64,000 nucleotides of DNA from JBBQFI01 sp038321775 (GCA_038321775.1 JBBQFI010000001.1:186001-250000), one strand, 5' to 3'. Positions 1-8,989 are shown, numbered from the stretch's first letter. Program-made: numbers and translations. The notes: generated by a model not told the origin, from the letters alone.

Positions 1-1
1 C

Positions 2-793
2 GGATTCGAGAACGTGCCAACGCCACAGCCAGTGCTCGATGCGTTTGAGGCAGCGGTGGACCAGCTCACCGCGGCTGGCGCTACTGTGATCGATCTGGAT
101 GCCGCGGGTTTTACCTTTCCGTCGCCTGATGGCGAGTTCTTCGTGTTGCTTTACGAATTTAAATTCGATGTCGCGAAATACTTCTCCACTCGAACCGGTG
201 TTCCAGTAGCCGGTGGGACATTGCAGACTGCAATCAATTTCAACAATGCTCACGCCGCCGTCGAGATGCCGTTCTTCAATCAGGACATCTTCGACCTTGC
301 GCAGAGCCTGAATCCTAACCCCAACTTCGTAGATCCGAACTTCGGTTTCTCCTATAATCAAGCGCTCGCGATCGATCACGATGCGGGTGTGAACGGAATC
401 GATAAGGCCATTAACGATTTCCATCTCGATGCGGTGGTATCCGCGACCGATAACCCCGCTTGGGCGACGGACTTGATCTATGGTGATCACTTCATTTTCG
501 GCACTTCGGGCCTGGCCGCGGCGGAAGGTTATCCGATCGTGCAGGTGCCGGCGGGAATAGTGGATGGTGTGCCTCTTGGGATCAGCTTTTTCGGGACGGC
601 ATTTAGCGAGCCGAAGTTAATCAAGCTTGCTTCTGGCTTCGAAGCAGCAACACAGGTTCGTAAGCATAACTTGCCGACGTTCGCGCAGACAGTGCCTTTT
701 AATAACATTCAGGGCACGAGACTTAATCGGCCGCACACGAACACGACGGTGAAACCACCGGTGATGAAGAAGCGCATACCGCGTCACATGTAG
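2..793 (+). CDS. Amidase signature family enzyme, C-terminal part (5' end cut by window)
   Basis: The reading frame is open to the left edge, so the GTG at 14 is an internal valine and the gene is truncated by the window. The visible ~263 residues are the C-terminal part of an amidase-signature hydrolase, which cleaves amide bonds. A helix with AAGATVIDLD is followed by a long middle region and the typical closing segment GYPIVQVPAG..DGVPLGISFFG, then a tail resembling the family's last helix (EPKLIKLASGFEAAT). The Ser-cisSer-Lys catalytic core lies upstream of the window, so activity and substrate cannot be judged. Asn/Asp-rich insertions in the middle resemble secreted peptide-amidase or AmiE-like members more than GatA, because no tRNA-amidotransferase partner is adjacent. 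Confidence 0.8.
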   Translation, partial: GFENVPTPQPVLDAFEAAVDQLTAAGATVIDLDAAGFTFPSPDGEFFVLLYEFKFDVAKYFSTRTGVPVAGGTLQTAINFNNAHAAVEMPFFNQDIFDLAQSLNPNPNFVDPNFGFSYNQALAIDHDAGVNGIDKAINDFHLDAVVSATDNPAWATDLIYGDHFIFGTSGLAAAEGYPIVQVPAGIVDGVPLGISFFGTAFSEPKLIKLASGFEAATQVRKHNLPTFAQTVPFNNIQGTRLNRPHTNTTVKPPVMKKRIPRHM

Positions 794-1137
794 CGGAGAG
801 TGGAGAGTTCGGAATAGTTATGCAGTGAAGGGCGGCGTTTCTGCCGGATCGGCAAGAGCGCGTGAGCTATCGCCATGAATTCTTTCGCGCGACACTATCC
901 AAGGCTCGGAGTATTCACGTTGGCAATGGCATTTGACGAAAGGTCAGATTGGCTACTGTGGGTGAAGGAACGAAATAGGGCGGTAACTCAGGATACCAGT
1001 ATCAGCACACTCACAGGAGCAAGGCCTAAAAAGCGGGTGACTCTTTTCGGACAGCGAAAAAATGAACCTTTTGCATGTGGGTAGGCACATAGCAGACGTG
1101 GCGAGGTCCATACTATTGGGTTCTTGCTGCTCGAGAC
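794..1137. other. Intergenic region without a convincing gene
   Basis: This 344-base gap separates the amidase from the sigma-factor locus. A 69-codon frame at 875-1084 has no recognisable domain and ends in low-information sequence, so it is not called. No clear hairpin with a T-run or paired promoter boxes were seen. It probably carries the sigma operon promoter close to 1100-1137. Confidence 0.5.
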
Positions 1138-1740
1138 ATGGAACAGCTTGGGTCAATTTCGACGGGTATTCGACAAATGTCGGATGATGTTTTCGCCCGC
1201 ACCTCGGCGCGCGATTTTGGCGCTGTGGCGCGCACACATCAGGCCAAGCTTTACCGCACAGCCTGCTTTCTTACGGGCAACAGGCATGAGGGCGAGGACT
1301 TACTTCAGGAAACATTGCTGGAGGCTTGGAAAGGATGGAAATCCTTCGAGGCCCGTAGCTCGGTCTACACCTGGCTCTATCGCATCTTAGTCCATCGTTA
1401 TCACCGTTGGCAGCGCCGCCAGATGGTCCGACGCGTGTTCTTTGTGCGAGCGGGCGAGACTGATTTGGAGAAACTGCAAACTTTTGTTGATCCTTCTTCG
1501 CCTCCAGGGTCACTAATGGAGCGTGAAGAGGAAAACGCCCAGCTTTGGAAATTTCTCGAGAGCTTGCGACCGAAACATCGGGAAGCACTCGTGCTGCGTT
1601 ATGTAGAAAATATGCGTCTTGAGCAAATCGCTGAAACGCTGGGACTGCCACTCGGCACGGTAAAATCGCGCTTAAATCATGCGCACCGACTATTGGGCGA
1701 AAGGCTCAGAGCATCCGGTGTCTTCCGCTCGCAGATATGA
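1138..1740 (+). CDS. ECF-type RNA polymerase sigma factor
   Basis: A ~200-residue group 4 (ECF) sigma-70 factor that redirects RNA polymerase to a stress or envelope regulon. Region 2 covers roughly residues 35-100 (FLTGNRHEGEDLLQETLLEA, then SVYTWLYRILVHRYHRWQRR). Region 4 covers about 140-195, with REALVLRYVENMRLEQIAETLG followed by the recognition helix LGTVKSRLNHA. The ATG at 1138 is used here; the ATG at 1177 (MSDDVFARTS) is an equally good start that removes 13 non-conserved residues. The stop codon overlaps the start of the following anti-sigma gene by four bases (ATGA), the normal layout for a co-translated sigma/anti-sigma pair. Confidence 0.93.
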   Translation: MEQLGSISTGIRQMSDDVFARTSARDFGAVARTHQAKLYRTACFLTGNRHEGEDLLQETLLEAWKGWKSFEARSSVYTWLYRILVHRYHRWQRRQMVRRVFFVRAGETDLEKLQTFVDPSSPPGSLMEREEENAQLWKFLESLRPKHREALVLRYVENMRLEQIAETLGLPLGTVKSRLNHAHRLLGERLRASGVFRSQI

Positions 1741-2720
1741 ACTGTCGCGATTTCCAGCTGCAATTGGCGCAACTACCCGACGACCAGGATGTGGAGACTG
1801 TAGCGCACACTCAGACCTGCATTGTTTGTAGTTCGCTACTAAAAGATCGGAGGCGGCAGGAAGAGTGGCTTCGAGAACGATTTGAAAAAGCATCTATTGC
1901 GTTGTTATCGAAAGCGCCAGTTTACTCCGGCATACCTTTCTCGCCCGCGATGGAACAACCTCCTTTCCGCTTATCGTGGGTCATTGGATCGATCGCAGCT
2001 CTCGCCACAGTTATTGTGGGCCTTTGGCACTGGAACGGCTTGGGATGGGACACAGCGAAGCCCGTTTCCTCGGAAAGTCTTATACCCGCGCACCAGTCAG
2101 CACAGTTAACGGCTAAAAACCCCCCGGACAATACATCGCCAAAAGTATTTTTGCCGCCCCCGGTGTCAAAATTATCTGACACCGCGCGCAGTCAACGATT
2201 GCTCACGAATGCATCGCCGACGCCTGCGTCTTCAAGCATGCCTGTTGTATCGAGCCCTCTTTCTCCTCAGGATCCACTCGTTGCAGCAGCGCATGTGTTC
2301 AAGATGGAACCGACTGGGCTCGCTCCGGATGCGAATGGATATCTCGCAACGATTGTTCCTAACGATCCAACGACGCAGGCACCTGCCATGGTTGCTTTGA
2401 GCTTGAGTGGATTGCCCGCGAACTCACTGTTTCATATTCGCACGAGCGATGTGAACGGGCAGCAGGTATGGCTAGCTTCATTGATGACGGACGCGAATGG
2501 CCTGGGTGCGGTTATGCTGCGCACTAGTGCCGACGTCGCAACGTCTCAAAAGTCGGCGCGTCCAAATTCGCAGCGAACCACCGCAGATCCGATCGTCGAT
2601 CTGGATTTAGGGGACGACGATTCACCACCGGGCGGAGCGATTGATGTAGTAGATAATACTGGTAATACTGTCTTGCATGTGTCTCAGACAAGGAAGCCAA
2701 AACATAAGCGATCTCAATAA
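1737..2720 (+). CDS. Membrane-bound zinc-finger anti-sigma factor
   Basis: Predicted to hold the preceding ECF sigma factor inactive at the membrane. The first ~35 residues form a zinc anti-sigma domain with C3, H24, C28 and C31 (H-x3-C-x2-C). One transmembrane helix follows at about residues 78-98 (LSWVIGSIAALATVIVGLWHW region), then a Pro/Ser-rich periplasmic linker and a ~110-residue beta-rich domain from about residue 185. That outer domain resembles the C-terminal domain of RskA-like anti-sigma factors, in a family where ligand sensing or proteolysis releases sigma. Start and sigma stop overlap (ATGA). The C-terminal tail is charged. One copy of the TCGTTAGG word lies in frame near 2358 and encodes PND. 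Confidence 0.82.
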   Translation: MNCRDFQLQLAQLPDDQDVETVAHTQTCIVCSSLLKDRRRQEEWLRERFEKASIALLSKAPVYSGIPFSPAMEQPPFRLSWVIGSIAALATVIVGLWHWNGLGWDTAKPVSSESLIPAHQSAQLTAKNPPDNTSPKVFLPPPVSKLSDTARSQRLLTNASPTPASSSMPVVSSPLSPQDPLVAAAHVFKMEPTGLAPDANGYLATIVPNDPTTQAPAMVALSLSGLPANSLFHIRTSDVNGQQVWLASLMTDANGLGAVMLRTSADVATSQKSARPNSQRTTADPIVDLDLGDDDSPPGGAIDVVDNTGNTVLHVSQTRKPKHKRSQ

Positions 2721-2728
2721 GTCAGGTT

Positions 2729-3358
2729 ATGGAAGAGTTTCAGTTATTAGTAGCGCATGGTTTGGCTCAATCGGGACTTTTCTTCACCTCGTTAGGCACG
2801 ACCGTCCAAGCGATTGCGCAGACTAAAGACTTCGTGGACCGCATCACGAACGGAAACGGTTTGTTGACAATGCTAGGGGGAATATTGAGCCTGCTCGTTT
2901 ACTTGAGGCGCACACAATTACATCCTGCTAATCGAGAAATGGGACGAGTTAGTCCACGACAGGAACGTGCTTTCATGCGGATTGCTTGCCTTGCTGAGGG
3001 TGAATCGGTCGATACCCAAACATTCGAGCGGACGCGAGAGGCTCAGCGATTTTTCAGACAAGTGCAGCGACTGGTATTCGATTCGGGAATATCCATCGAA
3101 AAGTCGGAGGTTGAGCTTAGGACGGAAACATCGGCTCAGTACGGGGTTGTGATTGGCGTGCCCAATCCGGGCAGTCTGCCGAATGTTGCCAAGGTGCTAA
3201 GCCGCGCGTTTAAATCGATTGGAGTCGAAGCACGGATCGTTGCGAAAAATGGTAACCCTTGCGGCGGCGCCACATTTCAAAAGAAATTCGTAATCGCGGA
3301 CTCGAAGCGTGCGGAGTTTCCGTTGGCAGCCGAACAATCATCCAGAACGCACCGATAG
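2729..3358 (+). CDS. Hypothetical protein with one membrane segment, third gene of the sigma locus
   Basis: It begins eight bases after the anti-sigma gene, so it is probably co-transcribed with the sigma/anti-sigma pair. The N-terminal half has a hydrophobic segment near residues 47-60 (LLTMLGGILSLLVYL). A soluble C-terminal domain of ~120 residues has alternating beta/alpha character, including VVIGVPNPGSLPNVAKVLSRAFKS. I do not recognise a family. Membrane anchoring and position suggest a target or modulator of the sigma system, but this is inference. Confidence 0.7.
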   Translation: MEEFQLLVAHGLAQSGLFFTSLGTTVQAIAQTKDFVDRITNGNGLLTMLGGILSLLVYLRRTQLHPANREMGRVSPRQERAFMRIACLAEGESVDTQTFERTREAQRFFRQVQRLVFDSGISIEKSEVELRTETSAQYGVVIGVPNPGSLPNVAKVLSRAFKSIGVEARIVAKNGNPCGGATFQKKFVIADSKRAEFPLAAEQSSRTHR

Positions 3359-3549
3359 CGATTGCGGTAATCCTGCGCTCGAACTCGCTTCGTTAGGCTG
3401 AGGAAACGGCGTTTTCGCTTGATCGGCAAATCCTGCCCGAAAAACCGGACGGTTTGTCGAGGCAAACCAATTCGCCGAATGTTAATAGTTGCGAAGGAAT
3501 TGTAGTTGGGACGCTACTAGTATGCGAAGGGAGAACGGCAAGCGCTCTT

Positions 3550-4005
3550 ATGGCTAAGACAAAACATCATAAACGAAGCTTTCTCGCGCGACATTCATTG
3601 AGTTTGGTTGCAGTCACGCTTCTGCTCGTGTGGCTGGTAGGTTATCATTATCTCGATCCGAAGACGCATCTCGGTTCGTTTTGCGGAAATGCGATCGCCG
3701 ATTGGAGCGGATCGGTTGTCATTATTCTCGGGACGAAGTTCCTTTATGAAGTTGGTTCGGCGGAAAGCCGGCCGGTGAAAGGAAAGGAACCGTTCCGCTG
3801 GCTCGATTTTCTCCATCGGCATTCGCTTTTGCTTTTCATCATCATCACCGGAATAGGATGGGCCATTTTATTTGCGAAGATGGATACCGAGAGCAAGTGG
3901 GGTCAGGTCGTCGGGAACATCGTCTCCGAATGGGTGCAGATGGCGGGTCTCGTTTTTCTCACCAAACGCCTGATCGAGATCGGCTCGAAGGAAAGCCGTC
4001 GTTAG
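3550..4005 (+). CDS. Small membrane protein made of two tandem repeats (DUF6766-like)
   Basis: About 151 residues from the ATG at 3550; the frame extends upstream to 3454 but those residues lack similarity between repeats. Each half has a His-Ser start, a first membrane helix (SLVAVTLLLVWLVGY and LLLFIIITGIGWAIL), a short loop, then a Trp-containing helix ending in a GS-x-ESR motif (VGSAESR and IGSKESR). Four membrane spans are predicted. The Trp-helix plus GS-ESR pattern recalls the DUF6766 family, whose function is unknown. The stop TAG sits inside a TCGTTAGGC word at 3999-4007. Confidence 0.75.
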   Translation: MAKTKHHKRSFLARHSLSLVAVTLLLVWLVGYHYLDPKTHLGSFCGNAIADWSGSVVIILGTKFLYEVGSAESRPVKGKEPFRWLDFLHRHSLLLFIIITGIGWAILFAKMDTESKWGQVVGNIVSEWVQMAGLVFLTKRLIEIGSKESRR

Positions 4006-4032
4006 GCGCAGTTAGGAACTTAGGCGGTAAGG

Positions 4033-5781
4033 TCAGTAACCGGCAGCTTGCCCGTCTTTGCGGGATTCGCTTGCGCCAACGTAGACGCGCTGGCCGTCGT
4101 GCATCTCCACTTTGATGGCCTGGTAACCGCCGTAACCGCCGACATCGAAACGCATGTCATGCCCTATCTTGCGCAACTCGCGTACGGATTCGTACGGAAC
4201 GCCGCTCTCCACTTCGACGTAGCCGCCTGACTCTGTCATTTTCTCGCCCGTTGGTTCGTTGTCGCCTTCATGTTGCCAACGCGAGGCGTCGCCGGCTTCC
4301 TGCACATTCAATCCGAAATCGATCTGGTTTGTGAGCACCTGGACGTGACCTTGCGGTTGCATCCCGCCGCCCATGACGCCGAATGCTTCCCACGGCTTCC
4401 CATCTTTCATGACAAACCCGGGAATGATGGTGTGGAAAGGCCGTTTCCCTGGCGCGTAAACATTGGCGTGGCCGGCCTCCATCGAGAAAAGCTCGCCGCG
4501 ATCCTGGAACATGAAACCGAGGCCCGGCACAACGATTCCGCTACCCATGCCGCGATAATTGCTTTGAATGAGCGAGACCATGTTGCCTTCGTCATCGGCG
4601 GTGCACATGTAGATCGTATCGCCCTGATCGAGCGCGGGATTGCCGGGCGCGACTTTTTTCGTAGCGTGATTCGGATCGATGAGTTTGCGACGCTCGGCCG
4701 CATAACTTTTCGAGAGCAAACCTTTCAGCGGAATTTTGGCGAAAGCGGGGTCGGCATAAAATTTCGCGCGATCGGCCCACGCGATTTTCTTCGCTTCGAT
4801 CATGGCGTGAAGTGCTTCGGACGAATTGCGGCCCATCGCTTTCAAATCGAAGCCTTCAAGAATGTTTAAGATCTGCAGCGTTGCGATGCCTTGTCCGTTA
4901 GGCGGCAACTCGAAGACATCGTAACCGCGATAGTTGGTCGAAACGGGATTGACCCATGTACTCGTGTGTTTCTCGAAATCGATTTTGCGCAGATAGCCGC
5001 CGTTCGCCTGCATGAAAGCGTCGATTTTGTCCGCGATTTCGCCTTTGTAAAACGCGTCGCGCCCTTTCTCACCGATCAAGCGCAAAGTGTTTGCGAGCGC
5101 GGGATTTCTAAAAATGTCGCCTTTCGCTGGCGTGCGACCTTTGCCATCGAGCGTGTAAGTTTCGAGAAAAGCGCCCGGCAGTCCTTTATAGATGCGCGGG
5201 CCGAAGGACCAGTAATAGGAGATCAACTCCGTCACCGGGAAACCTTCCTCGGCGTAATGAATCGCAGGCGCGAGATCTTCGCCTAACGAAAGCTTGCCGA
5301 ATTTTTTGTTCAGCTCCGCCCAGGCATCGACCGCACCGGGCACACTGATCGGCAGCATGCCGGTTGGGGGAATCATCTCGCGCTTCAACTTCGCCAGCTC
5401 CGATTTCATTTGCTCGTAGCTGAGACCGAGCGGCGAGCGGCCGCTGCCGTTGATGCCGTAAAGTTTGTTTTCCTTCGCGCTGTAAACGATCGCGAACAGA
5501 TCGCCACCGACACCGTTCGAGACCGGCTCCATCAAACCAAGCGTCGCGTTTGCCGCGATTGCCGCATCCACGGCGCTGCCGCCGCGTTTCAAAATATCGA
5601 GGCCGACCTGCGTTGCTGCCGGCACGCTCGTGCAAACCATTCCGTGGCGACCAAGAACTTCCGAGCGAGTGGCGAAATTTTTTCCGGTTATGCGATCGAT
5701 CTGCGCGTGGGACAAGGGCGCGGTCAGAAAAACGAAACTGATGGCGAAGCCGGAAGTAGTGATGCATTTCACGATGTTCAT
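4033..5781 (-). CDS. ggt: Gamma-glutamyltransferase (periplasmic Ntn-hydrolase)
   Basis: Transfers or hydrolyses the gamma-glutamyl group of glutathione and related amides in the periplasm. An N-terminal signal peptide ends near SHA (residue ~26). The large-subunit region contains GGNAVDAA-like GGSAVDAAIAANATLGLMEP and the GIGGDLF-like loop. The autoprocessing threonine is Thr389 within GDTIYM, which would become the N-terminus of the small subunit. Downstream, SNYRGMGSG and MGGGMQPQGHVQ match the substrate-binding loops. The T-I/V-Y nucleophile context is a common variant of T-T-H-Y. The ~582-residue length is normal. It lies downstream of the LolC-type gene on the same strand, but a repeat-containing spacer separates them. 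Confidence 0.95.
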   Translation of the reverse strand: MNIVKCITTSGFAISFVFLTAPLSHAQIDRITGKNFATRSEVLGRHGMVCTSVPAATQVGLDILKRGGSAVDAAIAANATLGLMEPVSNGVGGDLFAIVYSAKENKLYGINGSGRSPLGLSYEQMKSELAKLKREMIPPTGMLPISVPGAVDAWAELNKKFGKLSLGEDLAPAIHYAEEGFPVTELISYYWSFGPRIYKGLPGAFLETYTLDGKGRTPAKGDIFRNPALANTLRLIGEKGRDAFYKGEIADKIDAFMQANGGYLRKIDFEKHTSTWVNPVSTNYRGYDVFELPPNGQGIATLQILNILEGFDLKAMGRNSSEALHAMIEAKKIAWADRAKFYADPAFAKIPLKGLLSKSYAAERRKLIDPNHATKKVAPGNPALDQGDTIYMCTADDEGNMVSLIQSNYRGMGSGIVVPGLGFMFQDRGELFSMEAGHANVYAPGKRPFHTIIPGFVMKDGKPWEAFGVMGGGMQPQGHVQVLTNQIDFGLNVQEAGDASRWQHEGDNEPTGEKMTESGGYVEVESGVPYESVRELRKIGHDMRFDVGGYGGYQAIKVEMHDGQRVYVGASESRKDGQAAGY

Positions 5782-5801
5782 GAGCGCTAAGGTGAGATCG
5801 A

Positions 5802-5951
5802 CAATGACAGATTTCTCGACTTCGCTCGAAATGACAAATGGTTAGTGTGAGTTCTGTTCAACGCGGTCATCCCGAGGTCGCGTGGCGACCGAGGGACTCC
5901 ACGGATGTCCTCCGTGATGTCGCGAGGTCCTTCGCTAACGCTCAGGATGAC
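5802..5951. repeat. Intergenic palindromic repeats of the GTCATCC-type
   Basis: Between ggt and the lolC-type gene lie two imperfect inverted repeats. One at about 5804-5836 has TGACAGATTTCTCGAC facing TCGAAATGACA. The other, 5866-5951, opens with GTCATCCCGAG and closes with its near complement CTCAGGATGAC, with internal stems. Such REP-like elements are scattered in many genomes. A related half copy lies at 51721-51749. Function is unknown; they may act as hairpins in the transcript ends. Confidence 0.6.
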
Positions 5952-5978
5952 AGACGAGTTGGCGATTCGCGCTCTATT

Positions 5979-7310
5979 CTATTCGTATCGCAGCGCCTTC
6001 ACTGGATCGAGGCGAGCGGCGAAATACGCGGGAATGAGCGCAGCAAATGAGCAAATAACAAACGCGCTGATGCAAATCTTGACGACGTCGATCGGGATTA
6101 TTTCGGCGGGGATCGAGGAGAATTGGTAGACCTCGCGCGGGAATATTTCCACGTGCAAGACGCGCGCGAGAAAATGACTGAACTCGTTACGATAGCGAAT
6201 CAGCATCATGCCGAGACCGAGTCCGGTGAGCGTTCCAAATAGCCCAACGACAATTCCCTGACCGAGAAAGACCCAGACGATCTGCCAAATGTTAGCGCCG
6301 ATCGCTTTCATGATCCCGATCTCGCGCCGCTTCTGCACGGTGACTGTGATGAGCGTGCTCATGATTCCGAAGGCAGCGACCACGACGATGAAGAAGAGAA
6401 GAAAGAACATCACATTTCGCTCCAAGCGGATCGCCTCGAAATATTGTTTGTTCATCTCCTGCCAGGTTTGCACGTATTCGGGCGGCTCAAGAAAACGCTG
6501 AATCGACTTCTTCACTTCCGCGGCGCGAAAGGGGTCGTCCGTCTTGACCGTGATTCCATGGAGCGCATCGCCGAGCCCATATAATTCCTGCCCGACGTAA
6601 ATCGGCACGAGAAGAAATTCGGAATCGTGCAGGTAATGCCCGGTTTCGTAAATGCCGGTAACGGTGAGTTCTTTCGGCAGGATCACATCGCGCAAATCGG
6701 CGATCGCTTTCTTTTCCGCATCGCCCTTCGCGTCCTCGAGTTTTTTAATTCCGTTCAGGATTTCGTTTAAGTTTCCCGGCGAATAGACGGTGAGTTTATC
6801 TCCGACATCGATTCCTAATTTTCGCGCGAGCTCGATTCCGAGAACGGTGGAATCGCCATCGAGATCGAGCTTGCCGCGCACGATAAATTTGCGCAGCGGA
6901 ATGACCTTTTCCTCTTCCTGTGGATCGATGCCGCGAATCATTGGTGCCAGACGGCGGTTTTGAAATTCCACGATGACCGGTCCTTGAATGAACGGCGCCG
7001 TCGCCACGACCCCGGGCGTATTGCGCAGTTTTACCGTGAGATCGCGCCAGTCCCGCAAGACATCTTCGGTGCTGACGAGAATGTGCGCGTCGAAGTCGAT
7101 GACTTTCCGCTGCAGTTCGCGATCGAACCCAGTCATGACCGAGATGACGAGAATGAGGACGGTGACGCCGAGCGTGACCCCGAGAATCGAAATCAACGTG
7201 ATGATGGAAAGGAAAGTCCGCTTGGGTTTTAAATAACGAAGCGCGAGGAAAAGGCTAAACGGCAGTTTCAAATCGCCGCTACCGTGGCTGCGATTCGATT
7301 TCTTTTCCAC
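5979..7310 (-). CDS. lolC: LolC/LolE-family ABC transporter permease
   Basis: Inner-membrane subunit of a lipoprotein-releasing (LolCDE-type) ABC transporter. The ~443-residue protein has the MacB/LolC layout. Helix one is near residues 33-60 (SIITLISILGVTLGVTVLILVISVM), a ~230-residue periplasmic domain follows, and three C-terminal helices come last. Before the last set is the FtsX-type coupling segment TVQKRREIGIMKAIGA. The end ARLDPVKALRYE is typical of the family. The start is GTG at 7310. The LolD ATPase usually sits next to this gene, but no ATPase is in the window. LolC versus LolE cannot be separated because many non-enterobacterial lineages have a single fused-role protein. Confidence 0.9.
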   Translation of the reverse strand: MEKKSNRSHGSGDLKLPFSLFLALRYLKPKRTFLSIITLISILGVTLGVTVLILVISVMTGFDRELQRKVIDFDAHILVSTEDVLRDWRDLTVKLRNTPGVVATAPFIQGPVIVEFQNRRLAPMIRGIDPQEEEKVIPLRKFIVRGKLDLDGDSTVLGIELARKLGIDVGDKLTVYSPGNLNEILNGIKKLEDAKGDAEKKAIADLRDVILPKELTVTGIYETGHYLHDSEFLLVPIYVGQELYGLGDALHGITVKTDDPFRAAEVKKSIQRFLEPPEYVQTWQEMNKQYFEAIRLERNVMFFLLFFIVVVAAFGIMSTLITVTVQKRREIGIMKAIGANIWQIVWVFLGQGIVVGLFGTLTGLGLGMMLIRYRNEFSHFLARVLHVEIFPREVYQFSSIPAEIIPIDVVKICISAFVICSFAALIPAYFAARLDPVKALRYE

Positions 7311-7402
7311 AAGGGAAATCTGGTATGTCGCTCTGCAAACGGTAAACGCTCGACGTTTCTGCAGCGGAAGCGCAAGCTTCGCGTCATCATCAGGATTGAA
7401 TC

Positions 7403-7954
7403 ATGCGAAACCGAATTTTCATTTTTTTAATCGTGAGCGTTGCGCTCGGCTGCGTCGCAATGGCGAAGGAAGAACCGAAAGACGAATCAAAGCACGGAGC
7501 GAAAGAAGAATCATCGGCCGCTGAGAAACACGAAGCCTTCGAGAAAATGAAAACACTTATCGGATCGTGGGAGGAAACGGCGAAGGAAGGGAAGACGGAA
7601 AGCCCGACCAATGCGCGTTTTCAATCGATCGCTGACGGTTCGGTTTTGGCGGGCTGGCTGGAGGAAGGAACGCCGCATGAAATGGTCACGATGTTTCACA
7701 TGGATGGCGACACGCTCATGGCCACGCATTATTGCGCCGCGCACAATCAACCGCGCATGGTGCTGGTGATGGATGGCGAACACAATCGTTTGGTTTTCGT
7801 TTTCAAAGACGGCACGAATATCAAGCCGGAGGTCGGCCACATGCAGCAGGTCGTGTTCATCCTCGACGGGCCCAATCATCACATCGAGGAGTGGACTTAT
7901 TTAAAGGGCGGCAAAAAAGAAACCACGCGCTTCGACTTCAAGCGCAAGAAGTAA
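7403..7954 (+). CDS. Secreted protein of unknown function, lipocalin-like (DUF1579-like)
   Basis: 183 residues with a clear signal peptide (MRNRIFIFLIVSVALGCVAMA). A Lys/Glu-rich linker follows, then a ~130-residue beta-rich domain with LIGSWEETAKEG, GSVLAGWLEE and IEEWTYLKGGKKETTRFDFKR. The repeated strand pattern and IEEWTY ending resemble small secreted lipocalin-fold proteins found in Bacteroidota, Acidobacteriota and Verrucomicrobiota. Histidines are common (MATHYCAAHNQPR). It is divergent from lolC and convergent with the DUF2237 gene. The product is periplasmic or cell-surface by inference; no reaction can be assigned. Confidence 0.75.
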   Translation: MRNRIFIFLIVSVALGCVAMAKEEPKDESKHGAKEESSAAEKHEAFEKMKTLIGSWEETAKEGKTESPTNARFQSIADGSVLAGWLEEGTPHEMVTMFHMDGDTLMATHYCAAHNQPRMVLVMDGEHNRLVFVFKDGTNIKPEVGHMQQVVFILDGPNHHIEEWTYLKGGKKETTRFDFKRKK

Positions 7955-7964
7955 GCGACGCGAA

Positions 7965-8327
7965 TTACTTCGTTAGGGCGTTAGCTTTTAATTCCTCTAA
8001 CGTCGCAAACTCAAGCGCGGAGGAATGCGTTGCTTCGAGATCGATCGGTGCTGCTCGTCCACGTCGCAATGCTTCCACCCAGCGAGTGACACAAACACAC
8101 CAGCGGTCACCGGGCTTCAAACCCGGAAAACCCCATTCCGGATGCGGCGTGACGAGATCGTTTCCATCGAGCACAGAAAAATCCAGAAACTCGCGCGTCG
8201 TTACCACACAAACGGTGTGTTGGCCGGTATCTTCCGCGCTGGTACGACAATAGCCGTCGCGAAAAAACCCGGTCATCGGATCCTGGCAACAACATTTCAA
8301 TTCGGTTCCGAGAACGTTCGTTGGCAT
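7965..8327 (-). CDS. DUF2237 family protein
   Basis: A ~120-residue cytosolic protein whose whole length matches the DUF2237 pattern. It opens NVLGTELKCC, continues with DPMTGFFRDGYCRT and HTVCVV, then PEWGFPGLKPGDRWCVC, and ends with DLEATHSSALE. Conserved cysteines and the GFPGLKPGD loop suggest a folded domain that may bind a ligand or metal, but the family function is not established. The start is placed at the ATG at 8327 because the family begins with this NVLGT segment; an open frame continues upstream to 8453 with non-conserved residues. The gene is divergent from the 2H phosphoesterase gene. Confidence 0.85.
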   Translation of the reverse strand: MPTNVLGTELKCCCQDPMTGFFRDGYCRTSAEDTGQHTVCVVTTREFLDFSVLDGNDLVTPHPEWGFPGLKPGDRWCVCVTRWVEALRRGRAAPIDLEATHSSALEFATLEELKANALTK

Positions 8328-8440
8328 TACCCGCACGTTAGCATATCGCAGCCGCCTGACGATTGTGAGCCGATCCTTTCTTGATTCGGTACTGATGCGC
8401 TGGCTATTCTGAAACCGCGACTGCATGATCCACACTCCGA

Positions 8441-8989
8441 ATGAAATCGACAAAAGTTACGCGGACTAAGCGCAAGCAAACGATCCTCGCGTACTGGCTC
8501 GTTCCAGCGCGTCCGGAACGCGATCTCTTCGTCGAACTCATCCGCATTCTCGTGGACGAATTGGATGCTCCGCGTTTTGAACCGCATCTTTCCATCTGTG
8601 GGGCGCCAGATACGGAGGCGGCAGGCAAAGTTCTCGATCCGATAACGGCCGCACCCATCGTTCTTCGGGTTAAGAGCGTGTCGTATTCGAATCTCTTTAC
8701 GAAAACGCTCTTCGTCCGTTTCGCGCGGAATGCGGCGCTTGATAAACTGAACGTCGAGGTGCGGTGCGCGGCCCAAGCTCCCGAAGAAGTTTTGCGCGAT
8801 CCGCATGTGAGTTTGATTTACAAACGCATGCCGGCAGGCACGAAGAGAGAATTGGCTTCCACGCTGCGGTTGCCATTTAGAGAAGTTGTTTTCGATACGA
8901 TCAAAGTAGTGCGATGCCTCGCACCGATGGATTGCGCGGCCGATGTAGATTCGTGGCGCACGGTCGCGACGAAGAAATTATCCGGCTAG
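8441..8989 (+). CDS. 2H phosphoesterase superfamily protein (cyclic phosphodiesterase-like)
   Basis: 182 residues carrying the two H-x-S motifs that define the 2H phosphoesterase fold: PHLSICG near residue 47 and PHVSLIYKRM near residue 127, about 80 residues apart as expected. Members hydrolyse 2',3'-cyclic or linear 2',5' phosphodiester bonds in RNA-derived nucleotides (plant-type CPDase, LigT/ThpR). The N-terminus LAYWLVPARPERD matches the substrate-entry strand of CPDase-like proteins. A role in RNA end repair or nucleotide salvage is plausible but unproven. Confidence 0.82.
   Translation: MKSTKVTRTKRKQTILAYWLVPARPERDLFVELIRILVDELDAPRFEPHLSICGAPDTEAAGKVLDPITAAPIVLRVKSVSYSNLFTKTLFVRFARNAALDKLNVEVRCAAQAPEEVLRDPHVSLIYKRMPAGTKRELASTLRLPFREVVFDTIKVVRCLAPMDCAADVDSWRTVATKKLSG

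Noticed and set aside
875..1084. 69-codon frame between amidase and sigma factor
   Set aside because: No recognisable domain, no ribosome site and overlapping open frames on the other strand.
4603..4632. Apparent loss of the GGT T-T-H-Y nucleophile motif
   Set aside because: The processing threonine is present as Thr389; D-T-(I/V)-Y is a normal variant in this subfamily.
4270..4869. 199-codon plus-strand frame inside ggt
   Set aside because: Antisense shadow of a clear gene, with no family features. The same applies to long antisense frames at 28008-28514, 32233-32682, 39074-39772, 42490-43110, 44700-45347 and 62438-63232.
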